Shown: positions 36,201 to 44,142 of the stretch, in pieces
Numbering within the stretch: position 1 is the stretch's first letter
How the letters are laid out: every line of letters begins with the position of its first letter
Assembly: GCA_902785365.1 (NCBI GenBank)
Contig: CACZYC010000006.1
Location: forward strand, 1 to 64,000
Direction: 5' to 3'
Length of the DNA stretch: 64,000 nt
Origin: an uncultured Ruminococcus sp.
Lineage (GTDB): Bacteria; Bacillota; Clostridia; Oscillospirales; Acutalibacteraceae
The notes under the pieces: model-generated
Database searches by the model: none
What the model saw: the letters and a program-made list of their open reading frames with translations, nothing else
Told to the model about the DNA's origin: nothing
Made by a program: the position numbers and the translations under genes

Positions 36201-38610
36201 AGTCGGAGCGGGTAAGACATTTGAAATGGTAGCCGCGGCTATGGAAAGTAAAAGGCTTGGACTATGCTCCAAGTCTTTATTCGTAGTACCTAATCATATT
36301 ACGGAACAATGGGCGGCTGAGTTTTTACAGCTATACCCGTCAGCCAATATCCTTGTCGCGACAAAGAAAGATTTTCAGACTAAAAACCGCAAACGCTTCT
36401 GCGGACGCATAGCCACAGGAGATTATGACGCTATTATTATCGGTCATTCTCAGTTTGAGAAAATTCCTATGTCAATCGAAAGGCAAAGGGCAATTCTCGA
36501 ACAGCAGCTCGATGAGATTGTAAGCGGTATTAAGGAACTCAAAGAAAAACGCGGCGATAATTTTTCCGTAAAACAGCTTGAACAGTCAAAGAAAAATATC
36601 AAGGTTAAGCTCGAAAAGCTCAACGACCAAAGCCGCAAGGATGACGTTGTTACCTTTGAGGAGCTTGGCGTAGACCGTATTTTCATTGACGAAAGCCATT
36701 ACTACAAGAACCTTTATCTCTATACAAAGATGCGTAACGTAGGCGGTATCGCTCAGACCGAAGCTCAGAAATCTTCCGACCTCTTTATGAAGTGCCGTTA
36801 CCTTGATGAAATTACGGGAGGTCGCGGAACTATATTTGCGACAGGTACTCCTATATCAAATTCAATGGTAGAGCTTTATACAATTCAGCGATATTTGCAG
36901 TACGAAACTCTCGCGCGTAACGGTTTACAGCATTTCGATTCTTGGGCTTCGACCTTTGGTGAAACCGTAACGGCGATTGAGCTTACACCCGAAGGCTCAG
37001 GCTACCGTCCGAAAACCCGCTTCGCTAAATTCTTTAATCTCCCCGAACTGATGTCAATGTTTAAAGAGGTTGCAGATATTAAAACGGCTGATATGCTTGA
37101 CCTTCCCGTACCCGAAGCACACTACGAAAATATCGCGGTTAAACCGTCCGACGTTCAGAAGGATATGGTTAAAAGCCTTTCAGACAGATCCGAGAAGGTT
37201 AGGAACCGTATGGTACAGCCTGATGAAGATAATATGCTGAAAATCACAAACGACGGCAGAAAGCTCGCTCTTGACCAGCGTATGATTAACCCTATGCTCC
37301 CTGATTTTGAGAACAGTAAGGTTAACGCCTGTGCTGATAACATTTACCGAATATGGCTTGAAACTAAAGAACAGAAGTCGGCGCAGCTTGTATTTTGCGA
37401 CCTGTCTACTCCTAAATCCGACGCGGAGTTTTCCGTATATACCGACATTCGCAAAAAACTGATTGAGCGCGGTATCCCCGAAAGCGAAGTACGCTTTATA
37501 CACGAAGCCAACACCGAGGTTAAGAAACGGGAGCTGTTTCAGAAAACCCGAAAAGGCGAAGTCAGAATACTTATGGGCTCTACTCAGAAGATGGGCGCGG
37601 GTACAAATGTGCAAGATAAGCTCGTAGCTTCTCACGACTTAGATTGTCCGTGGCGACCTTCTGATTTACAGCAACGCGCGGGCAGAATTGTACGTCAGGG
37701 CAATGAAAACTCCGATGTACATATCTACCGTTATGTCACCGAGCAGACTTTTGACGCGTACCTATATCAGCTCGTTGAGGGTAAGCAAAAATTTGCATCT
37801 CAGATTATGACCTCTAAATCTCCCGTCCGTTCAGCAGAGGATATTGACGAAACAGCCTTGTCTTACGCCGAGGTAAAAATGCTTGCCACAGGCAATCCGT
37901 ACATCAAGGAAAAGATGGATTTAGATATTCAGGTGCAGAAGCTGAACCTGCTTAAAGCTAATTATCTTTCGGTAAAGTACGAGTTAGAGGACAAGGTTGT
38001 AAAGTATTATCCGCAGGAGATTTCAAGACTTACGGCAAAGATTGAAGGCTACAAACACGATATGGAGCTTGCAAAATCTCACCCTAAAAAAGTTGATGAC
38101 AAGTTTGTTGGTATGGAGATTAAGGGAGTTACCTATACCGATAAAGAAGAAGCGGGCAACGCTCTTATTCTATGCTGCAAGGCGATGACAAGTCCCGACA
38201 AAATACCAATCGGACATTACAGAGGATTTGAGTTGGAGCTATTTTATCAGACCTATTACAACGATTACGTTGTGACAGCCAAAGGTAAATACAGCCACGA
38301 TATTACTCTCGGAGCGGACTCTATTGGTAATATCACCCGAATTGATAACGGTATTGATAACTTAGCTGACGCGGTTAAACGCTATGAAAATGACCTCGCT
38401 GACGTAAAGAAACAGCTTGAAACCGCAAAGGTTGAGGTAGAAAAGCCTTTCGCTCAGGAGGACGAGCTGAAGCAGAAAAACGCCCGACTTAACGAGCTAA
38501 ATGCTTTGTTAAGCGTAGATAAACGTGAGCCTGAGTTTGTCGGCGGCGAGCCTGACACGAACGATATGCCCTCTCAATCAAACAAACTTGTAGAGCAACA
38601 ATGCCGATAA
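30211..38610 (+). CDS. Giant methylase-helicase of the conjugative element, with ArdC-like and MutS-I-like domains
   Basis: 2799 residues. Domains in order: an ArdC-like ssDNA-binding start (about 1-95: LRFDEQVLVFAQKPEAT); a low-complexity linker (about 265-395) that is the out-of-frame reading of a nested tnpV; associated domains; a MutS-I-like module (about 795-890) with RGSFYEVMGDDA and CGFPADKL; an N6-adenine methyltransferase core (about 1315-1400: LEPSCGIGNFIG, and GNVPFGDF in place of NPPF); then an SNF2-type helicase with Walker A HAVGAGKT near 1995, DESH near 2162 and QQRAGRIVRQGNE near 2490. It probably protects or processes transferred DNA. AAGGAGG precedes the ATG. Confidence 0.85.
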   Translation: MARKYERISELYNQTVKEISSNPDLWRSFLRSASNNFKLRFDEQVLVFAQKPEATAVLEINRWNRLFGRWVNRGATGIAVFEDLSGESQRLNHYFDISDTHTGEKSRPVPLWKMKSDYENEVIDTLESTFGELENTSTITNAIISAAENAVEDNLPDYTGDLIHTVDNSFLEGLPDDSITAIYRQLVTNSVAYMIMERLDCHPDLIFDEDDFRDIVNFNTQETLNFLGFAASDISEMALSEVARTVNSLDRENRTFAQSETKEYTVAENETERSFENESNIHNAGRLQTPEPDYPRTADGTARTLRENEAEIPQGESQSNLLQLSDERNADAASRGYTAESRTDGGTSDNRDGSEAEHNREAESREPDDVGRLDEQSPTDSTGNSTDGSNIRINSEEQAQSNEPAPSVIDDDRFVSGDTNFNVFDEKGEFYKYPFFGVDEVVNEIFATTPHLKASLEEIRGFYEAYTDEDRRIEYIKDIFNNDFTELILSDDTRVGYKTYENGVLIWKGRYPSREGQSFLHWNAVAGHFEAMRMLRMLQSKAKPLPSVEGQLQIISEEAGRNAPAFSFPQEIIDAALAGGSNVYQSKMRIYEHFQKSLSQKENIAFLKNEYGWGGSSSAVMYTGVGEMHNGKGIELNIGFGEKTQKQMLKWNYVEKRIRELIKLDRYLNPKEKAYYPTWLDEQEQKRVERAAERKNREILSTAPKEEMPPVQYEYRYSLGARVYIGSSEYEINSFDDERVMLFDRNFPLFNKEMTRAEFDEKVKENPMNNHLRFVIDPADEKSEPESKLKKTEEPIRDYQQIKAENPDRIVLYQRGSFYEVMGDDAQTVSKELDIRLMRRLLSDGEHIAMCGFPADKLQINTDMLLDRGHDILLAATENDEIKLIPLNSDSKEEPRQSTMIARVEYFKDNGDVDEVVEYSSEYSFKKDVQEEASFDRPMNISLFKNKDGEIVDHNFLDNLKSVQSVEILDYQPNISEYDVLLDKAKKLIDEYMESEFNGDDFEFPEDLSEINLAYTTTDDEKHILEGGINLVDYQIYTTVDGKTVRTEQYDSLEDIVENGLQGLTFNDLVYVSDEELAPFYEEQASPSEQEQPEKETGLKTVVYDFTPPEQDGANADLIGKRLTLDERNFEVEKVTMYGDVHLRDLSFKSSTGFPIARVEKVDYIRRALEEQTQAEVLKPAWEQKPRERVRTFDLHPDIPMAERHTFDLKSFELETVGKKARFQRNVEAIRILKECEFDNRFATPEEQEKLAQYVGWGGIPEAFDENNNSWTDEYFELNGLLSPEEYESARASTLTAFYTPPVVISAIYKSMEQLGFKEGNILEPSCGIGNFIGMLPDSMENSRVYGVDIDKITAGIAQQLYQRTSIAAQPFEEANIPDSFFDAVVGNVPFGDFKVLDKRYDKHNFLIHDYFFAKSLDKLRPGGVMALVTSSGTMDKENPAVRKYIAQRADLLGAIRLPNNTFKGNAGTEVVSDILILQKRDRLIDIEPEWVHLNTDENGFKMNSYFVDHPEMVLGELKMVSGRFGPELTCEPYENADLEALLDEAISNIHGEITAYEIDDYLEEDNSIPADPSVRNFSYTEVEGVIYFRENSRMQPVEASATAENRIKGLINIRDSVRNLIEIQTENYPDEVIKQEQDKLNTLYDSFTKKYGLINSRANRSAFSQDSSFSLLSALEILDDDGKLERKADMFFKRTIKPHTPVTSVDSASEALAISIGEKARIDMEYMRELTGKSENEIFDELKGVIFLNPLYESENETVSKYLTADEYLSGNVREKLTIAKKSAELHPEEYTINVQALEKVQPKDLTASEISVRLGATWIPPEIYEQFIYEFLGTPVYMRHNIKVNFAAYTGQWNVEGKSYDRGSVKANKTYGTGRINAYKIIEETLNLKDVRVIDYLEDSDGKKTAVLNKKETAIALSKQELIKQGFQDWIWKDQQRRERLCKIYNEKFNSLRPREYDGSHLVFSGMNPEIQLREHQRNAIAHIIYGGNTLLAHAVGAGKTFEMVAAAMESKRLGLCSKSLFVVPNHITEQWAAEFLQLYPSANILVATKKDFQTKNRKRFCGRIATGDYDAIIIGHSQFEKIPMSIERQRAILEQQLDEIVSGIKELKEKRGDNFSVKQLEQSKKNIKVKLEKLNDQSRKDDVVTFEELGVDRIFIDESHYYKNLYLYTKMRNVGGIAQTEAQKSSDLFMKCRYLDEITGGRGTIFATGTPISNSMVELYTIQRYLQYETLARNGLQHFDSWASTFGETVTAIELTPEGSGYRPKTRFAKFFNLPELMSMFKEVADIKTADMLDLPVPEAHYENIAVKPSDVQKDMVKSLSDRSEKVRNRMVQPDEDNMLKITNDGRKLALDQRMINPMLPDFENSKVNACADNIYRIWLETKEQKSAQLVFCDLSTPKSDAEFSVYTDIRKKLIERGIPESEVRFIHEANTEVKKRELFQKTRKGEVRILMGSTQKMGAGTNVQDKLVASHDLDCPWRPSDLQQRAGRIVRQGNENSDVHIYRYVTEQTFDAYLYQLVEGKQKFASQIMTSKSPVRSAEDIDETALSYAEVKMLATGNPYIKEKMDLDIQVQKLNLLKANYLSVKYELEDKVVKYYPQEISRLTAKIEGYKHDMELAKSHPKKVDDKFVGMEIKGVTYTDKEEAGNALILCCKAMTSPDKIPIGHYRGFELELFYQTYYNDYVVTAKGKYSHDITLGADSIGNITRIDNGIDNLADAVKRYENDLADVKKQLETAKVEVEKPFAQEDELKQKNARLNELNALLSVDKREPEFVGGEPDTNDMPSQSNKLVEQQCR
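31040..31390 (+). CDS. tnpV: TnpV-family protein nested in another frame of the giant gene
   Basis: 116 residues, in the +1 frame relative to the surrounding gene. It matches the transposon-encoded TnpV family (PF14198): QGDYRLPNLTIPEQ at the start, GHYARMRQKFLKENH, YLTSGTLTQHLAD, then LKAENPMMWVGLMNNLRQ and a closing REIVQTEVIFA. AAAGGAG lies 8 nt before ATG 31040, so translation signals are intact; an upstream in-frame ATG at 31016 is less likely. TnpV proteins are small products of unknown biochemistry found in transposons and ICEs. The host frame here encodes only disordered, charged sequence, as expected if tnpV is the constrained reading. Confidence 0.8.
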   Translation: MKVTYTTQGDYRLPNLTIPEQPTVQLGHYARMRQKFLKENHRVIYYNYLTSGTLTQHLADTQQRAEQMEERLITEMAQKQNITEKLKAENPMMWVGLMNNLRQTVREIVQTEVIFA

Positions 38611-38622
38611 GGAGGTGAGTGT

Positions 38623-39582
38623 ATGCCCTACATAGAACCGCAGGCGGTAATTGAAGCACGCAAAATGGACTTGCTGACATATCTGAAAAACTACGAGCCG
38701 CAGGAGCTTGTAAAGATTTCGGGCGACACATACGCCACCAAATCACACGACAGCCTAAAGATTTCAAACGGAAAATGGATGTGGTGGTCGCACGGTATCG
38801 GCGGATATACGGCTCTCGATTATCTGATTAAGGTACAAGGATATAACTTTGTAGAAGCTGTTGAGGTCATAGTAGGACGATGTGCCGTAGCTCCTCCTGT
38901 ATATGACAGCGAGAAGAAACGCGAGAAAAAGCCGTTGCAGTTACCCAAGCACAGCAGCTCTAATGATGTTATTATCCGTTATCTTCGCGGCAGAGGGATT
39001 GATGATAAAATCGTAAACTACTGCATAGATAACGGTCTGATGTACGAAAGTCTGCCGTACCATAACCTCGTATTTTTAGGACTTGACGGAGATAAAAAAC
39101 CTCAATACGCGGGTTATCGTTCAACGGGAGCTGTGCGTATTATGGGTGAATGTTCGGGTAGTGATAAGGCGTACTCGTTCAGATTAGCTGACAGTAAATG
39201 CTTTACGGTACATCTTTTTGAATGCCCGATTGACCTGTTGTCATACGCTACGTTGCTTAAATACAAAGGCAAAAATCCCTTTATGACAAACCTCGTATCT
39301 CTCGCCGGAGTATATTCTCCCGCGAAGAATATTGAGAAATCAAAGCTGCCGACGACACTGCGTAATTATCTTAACGAACACCCTGAAACAAAAAGAATAT
39401 ATACTCATTTTGACAATGACCTCGCCGGAACTCTCGCAACAAGAGCGATGAAAACACTGCTTGAATCTCGGTTCGAGGTCATTGATTTTCCTGCTCCCTG
39501 CGGAAAGGATTTCAATGTATACCTGTGTATATATTCAGGAATCATACGAAACAGAAATTATGAAAGGAACTTTGAACGCTAA
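38623..39582 (+). CDS. Toprim/DUF3991 primase-like protein
   Basis: 319 residues; a TraC/primase-type ICE protein. The N-terminal part has a DUF3991-like fold (KISGDTYATKSHDSLKI; WWSHGIGGYTALDYLIKVQG). The Toprim core shows HLFECPIDLLSY near 200, in place of the usual glutamate strand, and THFDNDLAGT near 262 with DND for metal binding. It may prime or process the transferred strand. AAGGAGGT sits just before ATG 38623, after the preceding TAA. It overlaps the next gene by one base. Confidence 0.75.
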   Translation: MPYIEPQAVIEARKMDLLTYLKNYEPQELVKISGDTYATKSHDSLKISNGKWMWWSHGIGGYTALDYLIKVQGYNFVEAVEVIVGRCAVAPPVYDSEKKREKKPLQLPKHSSSNDVIIRYLRGRGIDDKIVNYCIDNGLMYESLPYHNLVFLGLDGDKKPQYAGYRSTGAVRIMGECSGSDKAYSFRLADSKCFTVHLFECPIDLLSYATLLKYKGKNPFMTNLVSLAGVYSPAKNIEKSKLPTTLRNYLNEHPETKRIYTHFDNDLAGTLATRAMKTLLESRFEVIDFPAPCGKDFNVYLCIYSGIIRNRNYERNFER

Positions 39583-40337
39583 TGAAAATTAACATTTATC
39601 AAATCGCGCCTGAGCGTGATAATAACGGTGTTATATATGTTGACTCTCAATATCTCCGACGACATCAGGGCAATACCGCGATTGACAGCAGCATATATGA
39701 CAAGATATATGGCTGTGAAATTGATTGTAAAAGTCTTGAAGATATATTCGCAAAGTTTAACATATCTATTCCCTCAGATTACAGAGGACGGTCAATTTCT
39801 ATATCTGATGTAATAGAAGTTGTCGAGGACAGCGAGGTCAAAAAAGGCTTCTACTACTGCAACTCATTTGGCTTTAAAAAGATTAACTTTGACAGCTCTA
39901 AGACGCAGGATAGAACAAATTTTGACGGGCTGACTGTCCTACATATCCAGCCAATGCGCCCGCCGAGAATTGTAACTATCCCTAACGAATTAAAAGCTAT
40001 GCAGAACTTGGTTGACGGATATATCGAGGAATACTATCCCTTTGACGATAACGCTGTAATCATCTGTAACGAGGAAGGCAAGCTGAACGGCTTGAGTTTA
40101 AACAGAGCAATATACTCTGCTCGCGATAATAACGGAGAGAAGCAAATCAAGGAAATAATCGCGGGTTCGTTCTTTATTTGCGCGGCTCCTGTTGATTCTG
40201 AAAACTATCAAAGTCTTTCCGAGGAACAGCTGGAAAAGTACAGCGAAATGTTTAAAACCCCTGAGAGATTCTATCGTCAGGGTAATGATATTAAGGTTTA
40301 TCCTATTGAAATTAAACCTAAAGATATTGAAAGATAA
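39582..40337 (+). CDS. YodL-like and DUF3846 protein
   Basis: 251 residues. The N-terminal half has a YodL-like domain (INIYQIAPERD; DYRGRSISISDVIEV; GFYYCNSFGFKKI), and the C-terminal half fits DUF3846 (PPRIVTIPNEL, AMQNLVDGYIEEYYPF, CNEEGKLNGLSLNRAI, IAGSFFICA). Both are frequent in Firmicutes conjugative elements, function unknown. It is coupled to the primase-like gene and is the last gene before the candidate oriT. Confidence 0.75.
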   Translation: MKINIYQIAPERDNNGVIYVDSQYLRRHQGNTAIDSSIYDKIYGCEIDCKSLEDIFAKFNISIPSDYRGRSISISDVIEVVEDSEVKKGFYYCNSFGFKKINFDSSKTQDRTNFDGLTVLHIQPMRPPRIVTIPNELKAMQNLVDGYIEEYYPFDDNAVIICNEEGKLNGLSLNRAIYSARDNNGEKQIKEIIAGSFFICAAPVDSENYQSLSEEQLEKYSEMFKTPERFYRQGNDIKVYPIEIKPKDIER

Positions 40338-40372
40338 CATTTATTTTCGGGTGGTAGACAGCAATGTAAAAT

Positions 40373-40445
40373 CTTAGCAAGCAGTGTATTTGTAGTCACA
40401 AACGCCTACAAACACCAAAACGCTTGTTAAGGGCTTCGCCCCTAA
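40373..40445. other. Candidate oriT
   Basis: Nested inverted repeats stand before the mobilisation genes. The outer arms are CTTAGCAAGC (40373-40382) and GCTTGTTAAG (40422-40431), with one mismatch. The inner arms are TTTGTAG (40389-40395) and CTACAAA (40406-40412). A hairpin GGGC-TTC-GCCC with CCTAAAACCCC follows. The layout and position just upstream of mobC and relaxase genes fit an MOBP-type origin of transfer. The nick site is not identified. Confidence 0.5.
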
Positions 40446-40473
40446 AACCCCGATTTTTGAAAGGAGTTAATCA

Positions 40474-40608
40474 ATGAACCATATCTTGACTGTTGTACTA
40501 AGCCTGATTATCGGCGCGGGTATCGGTATATTTTTGATGTGCCTTCTGCAAATCAACAGCATAAGGAAATATGAGGTTAAGAATAAGAAAAATGAAAAAG
40601 ACAGTTAA
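40474..40608 (+). CDS. DUF3789-like small membrane protein
   Basis: 44 residues from ATG 40474, with AAAGGAG 8 nt upstream. One membrane span (VVLSLIIGAGIGIFLMCLLQI), then a charged tail. The GIFLMCLLQIN end of the span is the DUF3789 signature found in Tn1549-like elements. It overlaps mobC. Function unknown. Confidence 0.7.
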   Translation: MNHILTVVLSLIIGAGIGIFLMCLLQINSIRKYEVKNKKNEKDS

Positions 40609-40930
40609 TTTTCATATACGCCTGACTAAAGAGGAAGCGGAACAATGGAAAGCAAAAGCCGATATGACCTGTATGAGCGTTTCAGCTTTAATGCGTACTC
40701 TGATGAACGGTTTTGTTCCGAGAGAAAAACCCGACGCGGAGTTTTACAAATATATGCGTGAACTGTCCGCAATCGGTAACAACATAAATCAGCTCGCGGC
40801 AAAAGCTAACGCTCTCGGATTTGTTGACGCTCCTATGCTCCAAAAGGAAGCGGAGCGTTGGCATATATTTCAGGCTGATGTTGAATCAAAATTTTTACGC
40901 CCCGAAAAGAGTAATCTGAAATGGCAGTAA
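40592..40930 (+). CDS. mobC: MobC-type mobilisation protein
   Basis: 112 residues from ATG 40592; an upstream in-frame ATG at 40571 would start inside DUF3789. A ribbon-helix-helix start (VNFHIRLTKEEAEQWKAKADMT) would bind oriT DNA. The MobC region LSAIGNNINQLAAKAN near residue 65 is diagnostic. It helps the relaxase melt and nick oriT. Its end overlaps the relaxase start by 10 bp. Confidence 0.85.
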   Translation: MKKTVNFHIRLTKEEAEQWKAKADMTCMSVSALMRTLMNGFVPREKPDAEFYKYMRELSAIGNNINQLAAKANALGFVDAPMLQKEAERWHIFQADVESKFLRPEKSNLKWQ

Positions 40931-42291
40931 CTAAATTATGGGCGGTTAAGCATAACCTGTCCTACGTTCTCGATTACGCGGGCAATCCCGTTAAAACTAA
41001 GAATCCAAACTACACCGAGGAACAGTATCAGGCTCTATCCGATGTAATCGCATATGCTAAGGATGAAGAAAAAACCGAGCGTGAGTTTTACGTTGACGGA
41101 ATTAACTGCAATCCCGCTACTGCCCGTACTCAATTCATTACGGTAAAACAGAGCTTCGGTAAGACCGACGGTATCCAGGCATATCACGGATACCTTTCGT
41201 TTAAGGAGCAAAACATCACTCCCGAACTCGCCCACAAAATCGGAATGGAATTCGCTAAAGAAGTTTGGGGCGAAAGATTTCAAGTGTTAGTGACTACACA
41301 CCTTAATACTCAACACCTACATTGTCACTTCGTTATTAACTCCGTTTCCTTTACGGACGGTAAACGCTGTCAGGATACGTCTTGGTTCAAGTTCAGACAC
41401 ATAGCCGACAGAATATGTGAGAAGTACGGTCTAAATTACATTTCAAATCCCCGGCGCGGACAGCCGCATAACAATTACTACAACAAATTGGACAAGGCGG
41501 GTATGCCTAACCGATACAGTATTCTCCGCGAGGTTATGGACAAGGCTATCAGTCAGAGCCGAAGTATGATTGAGCTTGAATACAATCTGCAACAAATGGG
41601 ATACATACCTGATTTCAACAGAAGTCATAAGTATTGGACTGTTATTCCCAAAGGCTACAAGAAAGCCGTAAGGCTCTACAAGTTCGGCGACGATTATACC
41701 AACGAGGCTATCAGCGAAAGGATATACCGTAACCGTGCCAAAGTGGAGATAAAACGTTTCCATAACGGAGAGTTTAAGAAACGGCAGTATAACCTGCCGA
41801 CGCGAGAGCATAAGATTTTGCGTCAAAGCGGACTGTACCGTTTGTATCTTTACTATTGCTACAAGCTCGGAACTCTGCCAAAGTATCAAAAGCCGAAGCC
41901 TTCACAAATCCACTACCTAATACGCGATGACCTGACGCGGCTTAATACACTCACAGCACAGGTCACTCTGCTTGCCCGTCATAATATTTCTACCGACGAG
42001 CAGCTCTTTAGTTACAAACATTCCGTTGAGGAGAATTTAAGCAAACTCATTGCCGACAGAGAACACCTCCGCAAGCAAGTAAGATTAAAGACTGATGATG
42101 TTACGCTGTCAACGGCAAGAGAAAAGCTATCTCGGACTACCGAGAAGATTCGTAAGCTCCGCAAGGAGCTGAAGCTCTGTGATGACATTGCCGAGCGCTC
42201 AAAGGTTATGGAGCGGAGTTTAAAACAAGTCATAGCAGACGAAGAAAAAACAAACGCAAAGGAGATGGACAAAAATGAACAACTCAGGTGA
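40921..42291 (+). CDS. MOBP-family relaxase
   Basis: 456 residues. It nicks oriT and pilots the strand into the recipient. The histidine motif HLNTQHLHCHFVINSV lies near residues 126-141, with the expected H-x-H-x-H-type spacing for metal binding. An N-terminal Tyr (SYVLDY near 15-20) is a candidate nucleophile. C-terminal coiled coil about 370-450. It overlaps the DUF3801 gene by 17 bp. Confidence 0.88.
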   Translation: MAVTKLWAVKHNLSYVLDYAGNPVKTKNPNYTEEQYQALSDVIAYAKDEEKTEREFYVDGINCNPATARTQFITVKQSFGKTDGIQAYHGYLSFKEQNITPELAHKIGMEFAKEVWGERFQVLVTTHLNTQHLHCHFVINSVSFTDGKRCQDTSWFKFRHIADRICEKYGLNYISNPRRGQPHNNYYNKLDKAGMPNRYSILREVMDKAISQSRSMIELEYNLQQMGYIPDFNRSHKYWTVIPKGYKKAVRLYKFGDDYTNEAISERIYRNRAKVEIKRFHNGEFKKRQYNLPTREHKILRQSGLYRLYLYYCYKLGTLPKYQKPKPSQIHYLIRDDLTRLNTLTAQVTLLARHNISTDEQLFSYKHSVEENLSKLIADREHLRKQVRLKTDDVTLSTAREKLSRTTEKIRKLRKELKLCDDIAERSKVMERSLKQVIADEEKTNAKEMDKNEQLR

Positions 42292-43054
42292 CGCGGCTGA
42301 ACAGATTGTACGCTTATCACTTGAAGGCTTTGAGGTAGTCGCAAGGCTGACAGGCTCGGCGGCGAAGAACGTCGCCCTGCTCCTCGCTTCTACCCTGAAA
42401 CAGCCTACAAAAACAAAAGGCAAATCCCGACTTACCTCTATGATTAAATCGGGTAAGCCTTTGACGGTTTTCGCTGTTCCGAATAAAAACCTTAAACTGT
42501 TTACGGAGCAGGCAAAAAAATACGGCGTACTTTACTGCGTACTCAAAGACAAAAATTCCAAAGGCGAAAATGATGAGGTTGACATCATTTGCCGAGAGGA
42601 AGATTCAGCGAAAGTTCAGCGTATCTTTGACCGCTTTGAGCTTGGTAATGTTGATAAGACTTCCATTGTTACCGAAGCCGAGCGTGATATTGAGGAACGC
42701 AAGGAACAAGAGCGTGATATTCCCGAAAAGTCAAAGGAGGTTATCGCTGAAAAGGAGCAGGCGGAAAAGTCGCAGAGAAAAGAAAAAGCTACTCACGAAA
42801 ACCCCACAGCCGCCAAAACGGAAAAAAGCCCTCCGTCAAGGCGCAATTACGACTTAACGGACACCGATGCTGACAAGGGTACTGTTCGTTCCGAGAAGAA
42901 ACGTCCTTCCGTAAAGAAGAAATTGAACGAAGCAAAGCGTATCTCGGAGCGGAAACAGAAAGAAGCGGCAAAGGAACGCTCACGAACACCGTCGGGAAAC
43001 CGCCAAACCGTACACCGACAGCCAAAACAAAAACCTAAAGACAAGGAGAGATAA
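42275..43054 (+). CDS. PcfB/DUF3801-family conjugation protein
   Basis: 259 residues. The N-terminal 125 residues match DUF3801/PcfB (DAAEQIVRLSLEGFEVVARLTG, SGKPLTVFAVPNK, GVLYCVLKDK). In enterococcal pCF10, PcfB is a relaxosome accessory factor. The remaining C-terminal half is very Lys/Glu/Arg-rich and probably disordered. Overlaps the relaxase gene. Confidence 0.8.
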   Translation: MNNSGDAAEQIVRLSLEGFEVVARLTGSAAKNVALLLASTLKQPTKTKGKSRLTSMIKSGKPLTVFAVPNKNLKLFTEQAKKYGVLYCVLKDKNSKGENDEVDIICREEDSAKVQRIFDRFELGNVDKTSIVTEAERDIEERKEQERDIPEKSKEVIAEKEQAEKSQRKEKATHENPTAAKTEKSPPSRRNYDLTDTDADKGTVRSEKKRPSVKKKLNEAKRISERKQKEAAKERSRTPSGNRQTVHRQPKQKPKDKER

Positions 43055-43057
43055 TTT

Positions 43058-43945
43058 ATGACCGAAAACTTTAAACCCCACAAATCAGGCAATCAGACCG
43101 AGCGTAAGTATTCACCCGAAGAATGGGCAGAACTCAAGCAGGCTGAAAAGGACGATATTTACAAGCGTGTTGATGAAACCGCGCTTGACGTTGTAAGTAA
43201 CCCCGAACACTTTGAGGACTACTTAAATACTCAAAGCCGGCTTGACCGTTATTCAGCCGTAAACACGCTTTTGATTTACGCTCAGAAGCCCGAAGCTTCA
43301 CAGCTTAAATCCTACGCTGACTGGGCGCAGGATAATGTGAGAGTAAAACGCGGCGAAAAGAGTATTTCTATGCTTGAGCCTACCGAGTATATCAAAAAGG
43401 ACGGCTCTCAAGGTATCGCCTATAACGTCAAAAAGGTGTTTGACATTTCGCAAACAAGCGGCAGACGAAATCCCGCGCCGACAGCTAACCGTAATCCGAG
43501 AGAGCTTGTTAAGGCTATGGTACATACCACGGAGGTTGACGTTCAGTATGTTGACAGTCTGCCCTATGAGGACAGACCGTCGTACTACGATAACGATAAG
43601 CAAACGCTGTTCATTAAGAAAGGCAATAAAGATACTGTTGCTCTGTGCCAGAGCGTAGCGCAGGAGCTCGGTTACGCGCAGCTCTCTATGAACTCGGACG
43701 TTTACAGCCGCAGAGATTTAGGCTTCAACGCTACCTGTATCGGATATATGCTGTGTAAAAAGTACGGTGTAGACGCACAGGCTTTCAACATCAGCGATAT
43801 TCCCGATAACCTCAGAAACGCCGAGCCGAAAGAGATTAAACGTGAGCTTTCAGGCATTCGTCAGTCTATGAACGAGATTGCTACAAGAGTTACCGACGAG
43901 CTTTACCGTCGGAAACAGGCGCGCTCGCAGGAAATGGCGAGGTAG
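43058..43945 (+). CDS. ArdC-like antirestriction/ssDNA-binding protein
   Basis: 295 residues. The ArdC N-terminal-like segment has RYSAVNTLLIYAQKPEASQLKSY (about 68-90), RVKRGEKSISMLEP and VKKVFDISQTSG. A metallopeptidase-like middle follows, but where ArdC-like zincins have HExxH this protein has QSVAQELGYAQ, so the zinc site is lost. ArdC proteins shield incoming DNA. It shares its N-terminal domain type with the giant protein at 30211. Confidence 0.75.
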   Translation: MTENFKPHKSGNQTERKYSPEEWAELKQAEKDDIYKRVDETALDVVSNPEHFEDYLNTQSRLDRYSAVNTLLIYAQKPEASQLKSYADWAQDNVRVKRGEKSISMLEPTEYIKKDGSQGIAYNVKKVFDISQTSGRRNPAPTANRNPRELVKAMVHTTEVDVQYVDSLPYEDRPSYYDNDKQTLFIKKGNKDTVALCQSVAQELGYAQLSMNSDVYSRRDLGFNATCIGYMLCKKYGVDAQAFNISDIPDNLRNAEPKEIKRELSGIRQSMNEIATRVTDELYRRKQARSQEMAR

Positions 43946-43947
43946 CT

Positions 43948-44142
43948 ATGAAGGAAGAACGCTTTTATCTTGTCTTTGACTCCAATGAGCAAGGCATTCT
44001 CTTACGCTCCCTTTGCGACGAGAAGAACGCTCAGCTTGAAAAAGGCAAAGCTACCGACGGAATCGACGAGCTGATTGTTAAGGTAGGAAAAGCGCCGACG
44101 CGGAGTATGAAGGTGATTACACGAGATGACACAGCAAGATAG
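43948..44142 (+). CDS. 64-residue ICE protein, paralogue of 22204-22377
   Basis: It begins MKEERFYLVFDSNEQGILL and has DGIDELIVKVGKAPTRSMKVI. It aligns with the 57-residue protein beside the zinc-ribbon gene. It overlaps the T4CP gene by 17 bp. Function unknown. Confidence 0.7.
   Translation: MKEERFYLVFDSNEQGILLRSLCDEKNAQLEKGKATDGIDELIVKVGKAPTRSMKVITRDDTAR

Noticed and set aside
42570-42857. Second open frame inside the DUF3801 gene, checked as another nested gene
   Set aside because: It only reflects the Lys/Glu-rich codons of the host frame; no ribosome site and no family motifs, unlike tnpV at 31040.
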